Assembly (NCBI GenBank): GCA_963934015.1 | Contig: CAWVWT010000007.1 | Span: forward strand, 3,213 to 67,212 | Direction of reading: 5' to 3' | DNA: 64,000 bases | From: MGIIb-P sp963934015 | GTDB lineage: Archaea; Thermoplasmatota; Poseidoniia; Poseidoniales; Thalassarchaeaceae | Shown: positions 17,965 through 27,665 of the stretch, piece after piece | Layout: each line of letters begins with the position of its first letter | How positions within the stretch are numbered: position 1 is the first letter of the stretch | Notes under the pieces: model-generated | Databases searched by the model: none | What the model was told of the DNA's origin: nothing | Seen by the model: the letters and a program-made list of their open reading frames with translations, nothing else | Program-made: the position numbers and the translations under genes

Positions 17965-19506
17965 TCAGGGGAAGGACCTCCGTAGGGACAGGAATGGATT
18001 GTATGGGCTGCCCCGACCTTCTTCAGCTTCAACTGTCAACGCTTTGCGCGAGAGCCCATAGTGCTCAGCTGCAGCAGCCACAAATGGAATCGTATCAGAT
18101 GGTCTTACGTCCCACCCATCTGGCCAATTAACTTCAATAAAATCAGTTGTTGTCTCACCCGCATGGTATGCTGGGTGCGCCATAATATCACACAGGAATC
18201 CAAGGTTTGTCGTTACACCAAGCAACACAAAGTCTTCACAGGCTCGCTTCATTCTGCGAATGGCTGCCTCGCGTTCAGGTGCATGCACAATCAATTTGGC
18301 AAGCATCGGATCAAAATCGATGCTGGCTTCATCCCCTTCACGAACACCGGTATCCAATCGAATGCCTGGACCAGTGGGTGGACGGAATATCGCCAAAGGG
18401 CCAATGGCTGGAAGGAAACTATTTGCTGGATCTTCGGCATAGATACGTACCTCAATGGCGTGACCTCGAATGGAAAGGTCTGATTGAACAAATGGAAGCG
18501 GTAAACCTGCAGCAACTCGAATTTGTTCTACGACCAAATCGACGCCACTGATACATTCTGTGATCGGGTGCTCGACCTGCAGGCGTGTATTCATCTCAAG
18601 AAAATGGAATTCTCCATCTTCAGCGAGGAGAAATTCAACCGTTCCTGCACCTTCGTAATCAACAGCCTTGGCTGCATTTACCGCTGCTTCCCCCATCCGC
18701 TGACGGGTCAACTCACCTAATACTGGCGAAGGTGATTCTTCGACGACTTTCTGGTGCCTGCGTTGGATGCTACACTCCCGCTCAAACAAATGGACTGTAT
18801 TCCCTAGTGTGTCGGATAATATCTGAACTTCGATGTGACGAGATTTCTCAAGGAGGCGTTCGACATAGACTGTTCCATCACCAAATGATGCTACAGCCTC
18901 ACGGCTTGCGGCAGCATATTCCCTCTGTAGGTTACGTGGTTCGCGGACCACACGCATCCCTTTACCACCTCCACCTGCACTTGCCTTCAGCAACAATGGG
19001 TAACCCACACGAGTAGCAGCACGGACAAGTTCATCCACCATTTCATCTGGATTGTCTAATGGTAGTTCTTCACCAGGTATGACTGGTACGCCTGCGGTGA
19101 CCATGGCCCTCCGAGCACTGATTTTGTCCCCCATCTCATCGATTGCATATGCAGATGGACCAATCCAAATAAGACCTGCATCTTTGACAGCATTGGCAAA
19201 GGAACTGCGTTCTGAAAGAAAACCGTATCCAGGGTGTACCGCATCCGCACCGGTCTCTGCGGCCGCGGCCAATATCGCTTCAACATTGAGATATGTCTCA
19301 GCAAGAGTATCTCCTGGAAGGAACACTGATTCGTCTGCTGTTTGCTGATGTAAAGACCCACGATCTGCTTCTGAATAGACTGCGACTGAGCCCAATCCTA
19401 ATTCAGCGCATGAACGAAATATCCTGCACGCAATTTCACCTCGATTGGCGACCAATATTTTGGATATCGGGTGTGGTGCACCCTCCATCCAATCAGGTCC
19501 ACCCAT
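17965..19506 (-). CDS. Biotin carboxylase subunit, probably of methylcrotonyl-CoA carboxylase
   Basis: A 513-aa ATP-grasp enzyme that carboxylates biotin using bicarbonate. It begins near KILVANRGEIACRIFRS. It has the glycine-rich ATP loop KASAGGGGKGMR, the ERDCSI-like block RECSIQRRHQKVVEE, and the catalytic region FLEMNTRLQVEHPITE. It ends before any biotin domain, which is encoded by the next gene. ATG 19506 has GAGGAG about ten bases upstream, inside the last codons of the hydratase gene, so the two are coupled. The assignment to methylcrotonyl-CoA rests on the partner carboxyltransferase. Confidence 0.9.
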   Translation of the reverse strand: MGGPDWMEGAPHPISKILVANRGEIACRIFRSCAELGLGSVAVYSEADRGSLHQQTADESVFLPGDTLAETYLNVEAILAAAAETGADAVHPGYGFLSERSSFANAVKDAGLIWIGPSAYAIDEMGDKISARRAMVTAGVPVIPGEELPLDNPDEMVDELVRAATRVGYPLLLKASAGGGGKGMRVVREPRNLQREYAAASREAVASFGDGTVYVERLLEKSRHIEVQILSDTLGNTVHLFERECSIQRRHQKVVEESPSPVLGELTRQRMGEAAVNAAKAVDYEGAGTVEFLLAEDGEFHFLEMNTRLQVEHPITECISGVDLVVEQIRVAAGLPLPFVQSDLSIRGHAIEVRIYAEDPANSFLPAIGPLAIFRPPTGPGIRLDTGVREGDEASIDFDPMLAKLIVHAPEREAAIRRMKRACEDFVLLGVTTNLGFLCDIMAHPAYHAGETTTDFIEVNWPDGWDVRPSDTIPFVAAAAEHYGLSRKALTVEAEEGRGSPYNPFLSLRRSFP

Positions 19507-19513
19507 CTGGATT

Positions 19514-20371
19514 TCACTCCTCTTTCCAATTAGGTGCACGCTTTTCAAGGAATGAGGCAAGACCCTCTTGCCCTTCTTCAGAGCCGCGCATTGCACTGGT
19601 TTTGTCCAATGTCCATTGCCTTAACTCTTCATCAGTACCTCTCCAGCGATCAAAGGTTAATGTGAGTCTCTTTGCTTCAGAAACGGCCATCGGCCCGGTC
19701 GTTAGAATCTCATCGATGATGACGGATTCAGCCCCTTCTAGTGACTCGGATAATTGGCTGACCAATCCAATCCGCAATGCTTCCTCGGACCCAATACGCC
19801 CTGCCAACATTGCGAGTCTGCGGAATTCTGCACTGCCAACCTTACGGTACACATAGGGTCCAATGACCGCTGGCAGGATTCCCAATTTCCCTTCAGATAG
19901 AGCGATACGAGTTCCAGGCTCAACAATGACATGGTCAAGGCAAGCGATGAGACCTGCACCGCCACCTAGGGCAACACCTTGGATCTTTCCAATAGTGAAG
20001 CATGGATGCGACCAGAGGCTGTTGAACAATCGATCAAGTCTCGCAGAGTCTGTTCGGTTTTCTTCAAGACTTTTAGCGCCAGCAGCCCTCATCATATTGA
20101 TGTCAGCACCCGCACAGAAGTGCTTGCCTGCTCCCGAAAATATGAGTACGCGCAGATAGGAATGACCTGCCGAATCAAGCAAAGAGCCACGTTCACCAAC
20201 TGAGCGTTCCTTGGTCCATTCTAGAATAGAGATGATTTCGGTGATGAGTTGGATATTAAGGGCGTTGTACACGCCTTCGCGGGTCAAGGTCAAATGAGCT
20301 ACAGCACCTTCTATTTCAAGCGTACAAAGGCTTGTTTCTGGCTTTAAATTTTCAATTGCAAAATTTGACAT
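19514..20371 (-). CDS. Enoyl-CoA hydratase family protein, likely methylglutaconyl-CoA hydratase
   Basis: A crotonase-fold enzyme of 285 aa. The oxyanion-hole motifs are visible: SGAGKHFCAGADINMM and QGVALGGGAGLIACLD, followed by SEGKLGILPAVIGPYV with the position that often carries the catalytic Glu. Within a methylcrotonyl-CoA carboxylase operon, the expected job is hydration of 3-methylglutaconyl-CoA to HMG-CoA in leucine breakdown (inference from context). ATG 20371 is chosen because AAGGAG lies eight bases upstream; the frame extends 19 codons further into the previous gene. The last Lys-Glu-Glu codons form the ribosome binding site of the next gene. Confidence 0.85.
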   Translation of the reverse strand: MSNFAIENLKPETSLCTLEIEGAVAHLTLTREGVYNALNIQLITEIISILEWTKERSVGERGSLLDSAGHSYLRVLIFSGAGKHFCAGADINMMRAAGAKSLEENRTDSARLDRLFNSLWSHPCFTIGKIQGVALGGGAGLIACLDHVIVEPGTRIALSEGKLGILPAVIGPYVYRKVGSAEFRRLAMLAGRIGSEEALRIGLVSQLSESLEGAESVIIDEILTTGPMAVSEAKRLTLTFDRWRGTDEELRQWTLDKTSAMRGSEEGQEGLASFLEKRAPNWKEE

Positions 20372-20384
20372 TTCAATTGCTCCT

Positions 20385-21995
20385 TCACATTCTAAATATT
20401 CCAAAATTAGTATCTGGCATCGGTGCATTCAAACTGGCACTAATGGCCAAACCAAGGACATCGCGGGTGTCACGCGGATCGATGATGCCATCATCCCACA
20501 ATCGCGCCGTTGAATAATATGGTGACCCTTCCACTTCATATTTCTCAAGTATGGGTGCTTGGAACGTATCCCATTCGCTGTCAGTCATCGGTTCGATACC
20601 TTCCCGAGCCCTCTGATCTTGCTTTACCGTTGCAAGGACATCGGCAGCTTGTGGCCCACCCATAACAGAGATGCGGCTGTTGGGCCACATGAAGAGGAAT
20701 CGTGGGTCGTAAGCACGCCCACACATACCATAGTTACCGGCACCATGGCTGCCACCAATGATAACGGTGAACTTAGGTACAGGGACACAGGATACTGCTG
20801 TCACGAGTTTTGCACCATCCTTGGCGATACCACCGGCTTCATAATCACGCCCGACCATGAACCCAGTAATGTTCTGCAAAAATACCAAGGGCACGCCACG
20901 CTGCCCACACAGTTCCACAAAGTGTGCTCCCTTCAGGGATGACTCAGAGAAAAGAATCCCATTGTTTGCGACAATGCCGACAGGGTATCCGTGGATCCGA
21001 GCAAAACCACAAATGAGGGTTGGTCCATACCTAGCCTTGAACTCATGGAAGCGGCTACCATCGACAATACGTGCAATAATTTCTCGTACATCGAAAGGTG
21101 TTCGATTATCTTCGGGGATGATGCCGAGTATCTCATCAGTTGGGTAGGCTGGATCTTCAGGTGCTTGCACATCCAACTTGGTCTTCACACCGGTATTGAG
21201 ATTCTCAACGATGTTGCGGACCATACGCAATGCACTCGGTTCATCCTCAGCATAGTGGTCAGCGACCCCTGATTGTGCTGTGTGGAGGTCAGCCCCACCC
21301 AAATCTTCTGCCGTAACTTCTTCACCCGTTGCTGCCTTGACCAAGGGGGGACCTGCGAGGAAGATTGTCCCGTTGCCTTTGACTATGATTGATTCATCAG
21401 ACATGGCTGGGACATAAGCACCCCCTGCTGTGCAGGACCCACAAACCGCTGCAATCTGTGGAATGCCTTTTCCACTCATAATCGCTTGATTGCGGAAGAT
21501 ACGCCCAAAGTGGTCTTTGTCTGGAAAAACCTCATCTTGCATCGGAAGAAAGGCACCACCTGAATCAACCAGGTAGATGCAGGGTAGGTGATTGGCATCC
21601 GCAACCTCTTGCGCGCGAATGTGTTTCTTGACAGTCATCGGGTAGTATGACCCGCCTTTGACCGTTGCATCATTGGCTACGAATAGGCATTCTTTGCCAT
21701 GGACAACCCCCACACCGGTAACCATGCCTGCGCTGGCTGCTCGGCCATCATAGAGGTCATATGCTGCAAGTGGGGATAGTTCGAGAAATGGTGTACCGGG
21801 GTCACAAATAGCTGAGATTCGCTCACGTGGTAGTGCCTTGCCCCGACCTCGGTGCTTATCGACATATTTTCCGCCACCGCCTTGTTGAACAGCGTCAATT
21901 CGCTCACGTAATGTTGCGAGAAGTGCAGTGTTGTACCCATGGTTTGACTTGAATGACGCATCCGAGGAATTGACTCGGCTCTGAAGTCGGTCCAT
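20385..21995 (-). CDS. mccB: Methylcrotonyl-CoA carboxylase carboxyltransferase (beta) subunit
   Basis: A 536-aa carboxyltransferase that moves CO2 from biotin to the acyl-CoA. GGSYYPMTVKKHIRAQE and FLPMQDEVFPDKDHFGRIF are characteristic of the methylcrotonyl-CoA form, more than of the propionyl- or acetyl-CoA forms. GSCTAGGAYVPAMSDE and the second crotonase half with GGSHGAGNYGMCGR complete the active site. It is first in the run mccB - hydratase - biotin carboxylase - carrier. ATG 21995 sits directly after a strong hairpin; GTG 22001 inside the stem is the alternative start. Confidence 0.92.
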   Translation of the reverse strand: MDRLQSRVNSSDASFKSNHGYNTALLATLRERIDAVQQGGGGKYVDKHRGRGKALPRERISAICDPGTPFLELSPLAAYDLYDGRAASAGMVTGVGVVHGKECLFVANDATVKGGSYYPMTVKKHIRAQEVADANHLPCIYLVDSGGAFLPMQDEVFPDKDHFGRIFRNQAIMSGKGIPQIAAVCGSCTAGGAYVPAMSDESIIVKGNGTIFLAGPPLVKAATGEEVTAEDLGGADLHTAQSGVADHYAEDEPSALRMVRNIVENLNTGVKTKLDVQAPEDPAYPTDEILGIIPEDNRTPFDVREIIARIVDGSRFHEFKARYGPTLICGFARIHGYPVGIVANNGILFSESSLKGAHFVELCGQRGVPLVFLQNITGFMVGRDYEAGGIAKDGAKLVTAVSCVPVPKFTVIIGGSHGAGNYGMCGRAYDPRFLFMWPNSRISVMGGPQAADVLATVKQDQRAREGIEPMTDSEWDTFQAPILEKYEVEGSPYYSTARLWDDGIIDPRDTRDVLGLAISASLNAPMPDTNFGIFRM

Positions 21996-21996
21996 G

Positions 21997-22016
21997 CGCA
22001 CCCCTTAGGGGGTGCG
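21997..22016 (-). promoter_or_regulatory. Hairpin abutting the mccB start
   Basis: Eight-base-pair perfect stem (21997-22004 with 22009-22016), four-base loop, one base before the mccB ATG on the minus strand. The AAGGGGTG that could serve as ribosome binding site is buried in the 3' arm. The same stem sequence recurs at 46275-46293. Confidence 0.5.
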
Positions 22017-22048
22017 ACTACGAGGTTGGCCTTGAACACTCGCCCGTT

Positions 22049-23365
22049 TCAAACGCCTAGCGTCATCCTGAGAACATCTCTCAATCCAGGAGCCAACCCA
22101 ACTACGAGGAGGCACAAAATCACTAGTAAGCGCAAATGGCGGTGCCGATGTTCAAATCGTGCTGTTGCAAAGAGCCACCAGATCATGGCTGCAAGACCAA
22201 ACTTGAGTACACCAAAACCCCAAGCCGTTCCCGCAATATCGATGACCTTCTGCGAGAGGACATGTTTCTCACCATATCCGTAATTCTCTAATCCTACGCT
22301 GGTTGCAAGACCATCAACCATTTGCCCATACATTGCAAGAAGGATGATTGGGAGTCCAAGGGTGGCGCGGGGTGTGAGGGATTCCATGCGTTCCCAAGTG
22401 GACGAATGTTGTCGATCCCAATCATCCAACGATACCCCTTCAGGGATGATGCCTGGCTCGAGTCCCATGTGGCGTAATTGAGAACGTGCTTTTTGCCCAG
22501 AAAACCATAGTACTACGCAAAGAATGAGGGGGCCAATAACAATCATTGCCAAAGGTACCAATGAGATTGGGGTGCGATTATTCAAAGGCTCAGTGTAAAG
22601 CATGAGCCAGCCTGATAAATGTATGAAACACCCACCAAGGCCCACCTGAATGAGGCCTTGCTCAATGGCAGTGCAGCACTCCATGAATGGGTGGATCAAA
22701 ATGATGAACAAAAGTCCGACAATGGGTGCAAGGAAGAGTGGCGAAATTATCAAAGATGTAACATCATTTTCCCAATGTCGACCTATATCAGGCATGAACA
22801 CTACAATCTGTAGACATACCAAGATGAACGCCAATTGAGTGATGGCCGTTCGATTTTCAGAACCTGCACTCTTCGACACACTATGGCACATCCAACCTGT
22901 CACAATCACCCAAGCCGCGACTTGGAAATGTATCAGTGGTGACACGAATAAACCACCTAATCCCTCGGGGGAAAATAGGTGTCCATCTTCGTTTACTTCA
23001 CCAAGTGATGCCCAAATAACCCATGGAACCAAAGCAAGTACTGAACTATCCCTTGCTGGGATTCCGATTCGCCTCAACCAACCGGAAATAACGACAACGA
23101 AGGATACGAGCAAGAAGGAATAGGCAAGAGTATCCACTGGATTGTAACCTGCATCTCCTGATGTTGCATCCAATGTATGTGGTTCGATGAAATAGGATTC
23201 GTATCCATCCGATAGGATGTTTCCTGGTGCGATATCTTGACCCGCAATAGCACCCAATAGTAGGATGATTGCAGTCAGAATCAAAGTGGCAGCACCGCGT
23301 TCCATCAGCGAGAATTGATGATCGGGTAATGGTACCTCCGAAAGGACCGGGCTATCGTCAGCCAT
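22049..23365 (-). CDS. Polytopic membrane protein, DUF63-like
   Basis: A 438-aa integral membrane protein with about eight to nine hydrophobic segments. The region GYNPVDTLAYSFLL, followed by a helix and IPARDSSVLALVPWVIWASLGE, resembles the archaeal DUF63 family, whose function is unknown. A long hydrophilic loop (about residues 270-320) precedes the last two or three helices. It lies between the FKBP gene and mccB on the same strand with gaps of 36 and 53 bases, so it may be cotranscribed. The DUF63 call is from pattern memory only. Confidence 0.6.
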   Translation of the reverse strand: MADDSPVLSEVPLPDHQFSLMERGAATLILTAIILLLGAIAGQDIAPGNILSDGYESYFIEPHTLDATSGDAGYNPVDTLAYSFLLVSFVVVISGWLRRIGIPARDSSVLALVPWVIWASLGEVNEDGHLFSPEGLGGLFVSPLIHFQVAAWVIVTGWMCHSVSKSAGSENRTAITQLAFILVCLQIVVFMPDIGRHWENDVTSLIISPLFLAPIVGLLFIILIHPFMECCTAIEQGLIQVGLGGCFIHLSGWLMLYTEPLNNRTPISLVPLAMIVIGPLILCVVLWFSGQKARSQLRHMGLEPGIIPEGVSLDDWDRQHSSTWERMESLTPRATLGLPIILLAMYGQMVDGLATSVGLENYGYGEKHVLSQKVIDIAGTAWGFGVLKFGLAAMIWWLFATARFEHRHRHLRLLVILCLLVVGLAPGLRDVLRMTLGV

Positions 23366-23401
23366 GGGTATCGCTCAGGTTACCACTTCAAAGCGATTGC
23401 T

Positions 23402-24097
23402 TCACTCTTCTTCGCCAACTTGGCGTGCTTCGTGAACTTCGCGGAATACAATTGTCTCGACCCCAACATGGTCACGCAATGTACGAATAAGACTGAACTT
23501 GGTGAATGCCCAATTCTGATCGTAAGCAACAAATTCAGGGAGGGTAATGGTCAAATCATCACCATCGAAAGCGACTTCGAAACCATCGCGGCCGGTGTTG
23601 GTCTCTAGGAGTGTACTCACTTTCTCTGCACGGTCTTCAATGACCTTGACGATGCGGTACTTGTAGCGTAGTGTGCGTCCAGCAAGAGGGTGATTAAAGT
23701 CGATGCGAGCACGGCCAGCTCGAACCATTCGAAGGACTCCTTGCTTGCCGTTGATTTCGACGGGGCCACCAATAGCAAGGCTATCTGGGTCCTTCACGGA
23801 GCGTGCTAGGACATCTTGACCCATTGTCTCAACAGCAGTGGGATCGCGCTCGCCATATGCATCCTCAGGTGCAATGTCAAATTCATAATCTGTTTCAGCA
23901 TCTGCTTCAGCCAAATGGGATTCAAATCCAGCAATGAGAGTCCCAGCCCCTATGACGGTAATGAGGGGGGTGTAAGTTCGATTTTCATCATGCTGTTCTG
24001 CCTCTTTCGCGACCGCCTCACGGGTGGTCTCGATGAGGACTTCATCATCTGCATTGTATAGGTCGTAGTCGATATGTACGATGGAACCGTTTTCCAT
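23402..24097 (-). CDS. FKBP-type peptidyl-prolyl isomerase, archaeal long (SlyD-like) form
   Basis: A 231-aa proline isomerase and chaperone. The FKBP core starts at GSIVHIDYDLYNADDEVL and returns in FNHPLAGRTLRYKYRIVKV. Between the two halves lies the inserted IF domain (about residues 75-135), with EDAYGERDP as in SlyD. A further C-terminal domain of about 75 residues, ending GEEE, matches the layout of long archaeal FKBPs. ATG 24097 has GGTGA a few bases upstream; GTG 24106 is in frame. No signal peptide is seen, so it is cytoplasmic. Confidence 0.9.
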   Translation of the reverse strand: MENGSIVHIDYDLYNADDEVLIETTREAVAKEAEQHDENRTYTPLITVIGAGTLIAGFESHLAEADAETDYEFDIAPEDAYGERDPTAVETMGQDVLARSVKDPDSLAIGGPVEINGKQGVLRMVRAGRARIDFNHPLAGRTLRYKYRIVKVIEDRAEKVSTLLETNTGRDGFEVAFDGDDLTITLPEFVAYDQNWAFTKFSLIRTLRDHVGVETIVFREVHEARQVGEEE

Positions 24098-24173
24098 TTT
24101 ATTCACCTACCCAGCATTGTGGGCGAGCCGGCGACCGACTTCCCCTTTATGAGCGTGCGTATGGGAAAGCCGC

Positions 24174-24188
24174 GAGCCCGTAGGGCTC
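24174..24188 (-). promoter_or_regulatory. Triloop hairpin between ccmF and FKBP genes
   Basis: Six-base-pair perfect stem GAGCCC / GGGCTC around a GTA loop (as read on the plus strand). It overlaps the ccmF stop codon and lies 77 bases before the FKBP start. It could help end ccmF transcripts or structure the FKBP leader; which one is unknown. Confidence 0.4.
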
Positions 24189-26397
24189 ATTCTTCCTCAT
24201 CTTTCTGAATTGAAGGGGTCATAATCCAATTCAATGCGGTACCAATCAGAATCAGTGTCCAACCCGTCCAAACCAAATGGCTGCCCGTCAAATCATAGAT
24301 GACAACCCGAATACGATCGACTGATTCACCCTGTTGCATTGTTACCGATATCCATGAAAGGTCATTCGCTTGACTCTGGTCGAATATCATCACAAGGTCT
24401 CCATGCGGGCGGTGCCAAATATCAGTTTCAGGTCGTGCATTGATACTACCTTCGTCAAATCGCAACATACCCGGTGTCAGCGTTGCAATGATTTCACCCT
24501 CGGCTTCTTTTCGAACTTCCACCGTGACGATGATTTTTCCATCACCCACATCTTCATCCCATTCATCATCATCAGGACTGGTTGCTGTTAACTCAGTGAA
24601 TGTGTACCAATAATCCCCATGCTCGACGGGGGTATCCTTTGCAAGCATTACGATGTGGCTTGGATCTCCGCGCTGGACCAGTGTTGTGGTGAACACGTGT
24701 CCTACCAACAAGAGGAGGATTCCAAGGTGGGCAACATGAATGGCCATTCGACGCAATTGCAGTGGTTTACGACGCAATTGAAATTCCCTATATCTCACCC
24801 ATACCAATCGCGCCATTGGGGGAATTGAAAATAGAAACAACGGTAAAGCAAAACCTGCAATCATGCCTCTTGTGATTCCGTCCGAAAAATCATGATCAGC
24901 ATCACCAGGTAATGCATCACCCATCGTGTAAGCAAACAATATGCTAACCAAAATCATACCACCCAGTAATCGTGGAATTAGATGTGGTTTGACGACTTTA
25001 CGCCAACTGTAAACCATAAGGCCGAGAGCTACAAGACAGAGAAGTGGCAAACCAAATATTTCGTGCCACGCGAGATTGGTGCCATCGACTTCAGCGAGCA
25101 GCAATAGCCATGTGAGTAAAAGGAAGGGGGAACCAACTGCCAATGGGATCCATAGAACAAGTCGTTGCTGCCAACGTCCATCTTTCCAATTCAACGGAGG
25201 ATCTTCTTGATCACCCATCAAAAACATAGGTGATAAGAAACAAAGCATTCCAATGATTGTAGCGGTCACCGTTAGTAGGAAAGCCCAGTAACTGAAGAGC
25301 ATTAACATCACCCCAGCGGCCATCCACACAATGCGCTCTTTAGAGGCATATTGATTCCACAACAAGAAGGCAAAAACACCAGCCAGAATCCCAACCTCTA
25401 CTGTATCCATCCACGAACCAAGAAGCGCGCCTGCAATAATCGCCAAAGGGGCCCATTCTTGCTCTTCAGAATTTGCAAAATGTCGCGTACCCAACCACAT
25501 CATACAGAACAGGGTGAGCAGATAGAGATGTACCTCAAGCCCAGCACCATCTTGAAAACCTAATTCCAAAATACGTTGAATCGGGCCCATGGATGGGTCG
25601 ATTTCACCTTCGGCAACAAACGCATGCACACTGGCCCAAACACCATTTGCACGTGTGACGAGTGTGGCATGAATGGCGAAGAACGCGGGTACAATCCCCA
25701 TGCCGATAAACCAATGATCTTCATTGGCCATACCCTTGGGTAATCTGAGATGAAGCAGAACAATCAGTGAAATCCATGGTAATAGAGAACCGGTCTCTAC
25801 TGGATCCCATGCCCAATATCCACCCCAATCCAATACAGTGTAAGCCCACAGACCTCCAAGACCGACGCCGAGTGTGCCGACCCACAATGCAGGACGTGCG
25901 AGGTGGAGGATTCTGTCTCGCGCGGGCGCACCCGGAAAGAGCATGGCTGAGATGGCATGTACACCCACACCCACACATAGTGTGTAAAAAGCAAAAATCA
26001 TTGGAGGGTGAATGACCATCAAATCTGTTTGCAATAAAGCGTTCAGACCAGGGCGGGAAATCACATCGCTGGGGGTCACACGGAATGGATTCAACATCAG
26101 TGCGATGAGGAGAAGTAGTGATGAGAAACCAACCAACAAGCGAAGTCGAAGTTGGTGTTGATTATCTGTTTCTGTCGGATGCTGTTCTCCATCGATTAGG
26201 ATGAGTGCTCCCAGCATGGCAATCCAGAGTAGCAAGGGGCCCTCACGACCCGCCCAAATAGCGCTGATTCTGTATAGAAGTGGTAAATCCGAGCCGCCGT
26301 GAAGCCAAACGTATTCGATATTCGAAAAATCGAAAAGGAAGAAAAACAACAATCCAGTAAAGGGCAACATCAATGCAATACCGAGGAGTTTTCTCAT
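24187..26397 (-). CDS. ccmF: Cytochrome c maturation heme lyase CcmF
   Basis: A 736-aa polytopic membrane protein attaching heme to c-type cytochromes outside the membrane. The tryptophan-rich heme-handling motif WGGYWAWDPVE (about residue 190) is unmistakable, and more than ten hydrophobic segments surround it. A large extracytosolic domain lies near residues 590-705 before the last helix, as in other CcmF proteins. ATG 26397 is chosen because GGTGA precedes it and overlaps the stop of the reductase gene four bases upstream. An in-frame extension of 41 codons runs back into that gene. Its presence implies c-type cytochromes and a respiratory chain. Confidence 0.9.
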   Translation of the reverse strand: MRKLLGIALMLPFTGLLFFFLFDFSNIEYVWLHGGSDLPLLYRISAIWAGREGPLLLWIAMLGALILIDGEQHPTETDNQHQLRLRLLVGFSSLLLLIALMLNPFRVTPSDVISRPGLNALLQTDLMVIHPPMIFAFYTLCVGVGVHAISAMLFPGAPARDRILHLARPALWVGTLGVGLGGLWAYTVLDWGGYWAWDPVETGSLLPWISLIVLLHLRLPKGMANEDHWFIGMGIVPAFFAIHATLVTRANGVWASVHAFVAEGEIDPSMGPIQRILELGFQDGAGLEVHLYLLTLFCMMWLGTRHFANSEEQEWAPLAIIAGALLGSWMDTVEVGILAGVFAFLLWNQYASKERIVWMAAGVMLMLFSYWAFLLTVTATIIGMLCFLSPMFLMGDQEDPPLNWKDGRWQQRLVLWIPLAVGSPFLLLTWLLLLAEVDGTNLAWHEIFGLPLLCLVALGLMVYSWRKVVKPHLIPRLLGGMILVSILFAYTMGDALPGDADHDFSDGITRGMIAGFALPLFLFSIPPMARLVWVRYREFQLRRKPLQLRRMAIHVAHLGILLLLVGHVFTTTLVQRGDPSHIVMLAKDTPVEHGDYWYTFTELTATSPDDDEWDEDVGDGKIIVTVEVRKEAEGEIIATLTPGMLRFDEGSINARPETDIWHRPHGDLVMIFDQSQANDLSWISVTMQQGESVDRIRVVIYDLTGSHLVWTGWTLILIGTALNWIMTPSIQKDEEE

Positions 26398-26401
26398 CGA
26401 T

Positions 26402-27628
26402 TCACCATCCGTAGTACTTCGCACGGCTGTAACCAAATGCGAGCATTGCCGGGACGATTCGACGGAAATATAGACTGGGTTTTCGAACCAGTAGACGTAG
26501 ACCAACCATTGCTTTTCCATGCGGCCCCATGGCTGACATTTCCTGAGGGAAACACCGACCCATCAATGACATCTCATCATCGCTGAGATTGTAAAGCGCT
26601 GTCTTGCCTTTGAGGATTTTCCCATAAGGTGGAAATTCATGTTTCCATGCCGCCTGATAGGCAACGAGATGTGAACCGGAAAGATCCCCTGATTCGATTG
26701 CCGATTTTGCAGTTTGGGCTGCGAATACTGCTGATTTGAGGGCAAGGTGGGAACCACCTTCAAACAGAGGTGAGGTGAATCCTGCAGCATCACCGACGAG
26801 CATCAAACCATCTGCATATGTTCGTTCATGTGGACCTGAAATTGGAATCGTACCTCCGAATCCACGAACAGACACTGAGCCGTCCCGCCAAGGTGGGTTT
26901 GTAATTTCAAGATCCGAGAAATGCGTGATGTCGATAAACGCGTCCAAGTCTTTTACAAGGCCTTTCTTATCCTCACTAACAAGGCCGACATTGGCGCGAC
27001 CATCGCATTTTGGAATCATCCAAAGATAGCCTTTCTTTGCATATTTCGGCCAAATGTAAAAGTCGAGATATCCATCAGTGGGAACATCATGCATTTCGTA
27101 TTGGATTCCTGCAATGACTTTCGGGCGCTCGTTGAGTTTGGTTAATTTGGAGCATACACCAGCAACGCCAGATGCGTCGATGATGATTTTTGTCGTAATG
27201 GGAAATGCATCACCCTTGCCTTCACATTGCCATCCAATGAATACACCTTCTGATTCAATGCGAGTCATTCCAGACAGTTTGTGGCCCAAATTGAGGGTCG
27301 CCCCTTCGGCAACTGCTTCATCGGCAATCCACTGTTCAAACAGGTGCTTTTCAAGGACATAGCCCGGCTCTGAAAGGCGCTTCTCAGTTCCATCGGGGAA
27401 GATGACTCGAATACCATCAACACGCTTGCTGATTACTGATTCAGGTAGTTCTAATTCGAGATTGGCAACTGCGATGTCGGACAAGCATTCCCCACAATGG
27501 ACAGGGGTGCCGATTTCGGCGTGATCCTCGATGAGAATTACCGACAATCCTGCTCGAGCAGCATGCAATGCTGCAGCACCTCCACCGGGCCCAGCCCCGA
27601 CGACGAGGACATCACACTCGGTTGCCAT
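26402..27628 (-). CDS. Geranylgeranyl reductase family FAD protein (archaeal lipid saturation)
   Basis: A 408-aa flavoprotein that reduces the isoprenoid double bonds of archaeal ether lipids or related prenyl chains. The N-terminus has the FAD Rossmann fingerprint GAGPGGGAAALHAARAG, and the family's GTPVHCGE motif follows near residue 40. The second FAD contact is GDAAGFTSPLFEGG, near residues 278-292. The C-terminal part is helical and may touch the membrane. The ccmF start is four bases downstream, so the two are one transcript. It diverges from the ubiD gene across a 98-base gap containing a GTA-loop hairpin. Confidence 0.88.
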   Translation of the reverse strand: MATECDVLVVGAGPGGGAAALHAARAGLSVILIEDHAEIGTPVHCGECLSDIAVANLELELPESVISKRVDGIRVIFPDGTEKRLSEPGYVLEKHLFEQWIADEAVAEGATLNLGHKLSGMTRIESEGVFIGWQCEGKGDAFPITTKIIIDASGVAGVCSKLTKLNERPKVIAGIQYEMHDVPTDGYLDFYIWPKYAKKGYLWMIPKCDGRANVGLVSEDKKGLVKDLDAFIDITHFSDLEITNPPWRDGSVSVRGFGGTIPISGPHERTYADGLMLVGDAAGFTSPLFEGGSHLALKSAVFAAQTAKSAIESGDLSGSHLVAYQAAWKHEFPPYGKILKGKTALYNLSDDEMSLMGRCFPQEMSAMGPHGKAMVGLRLLVRKPSLYFRRIVPAMLAFGYSRAKYYGW

Positions 27629-27665
27629 TAGAGGGGGATACGGTCGATACGGGCCTTGAATCCCT

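Noticed and set aside
17960..19600. Possibility that the biotin carboxylase and carrier are one gene broken by a frameshift
   Set aside because: The carboxylase ends with a stop and the carrier has its own ATG with AGGTGA just upstream; both are full-length subunits of the split form.
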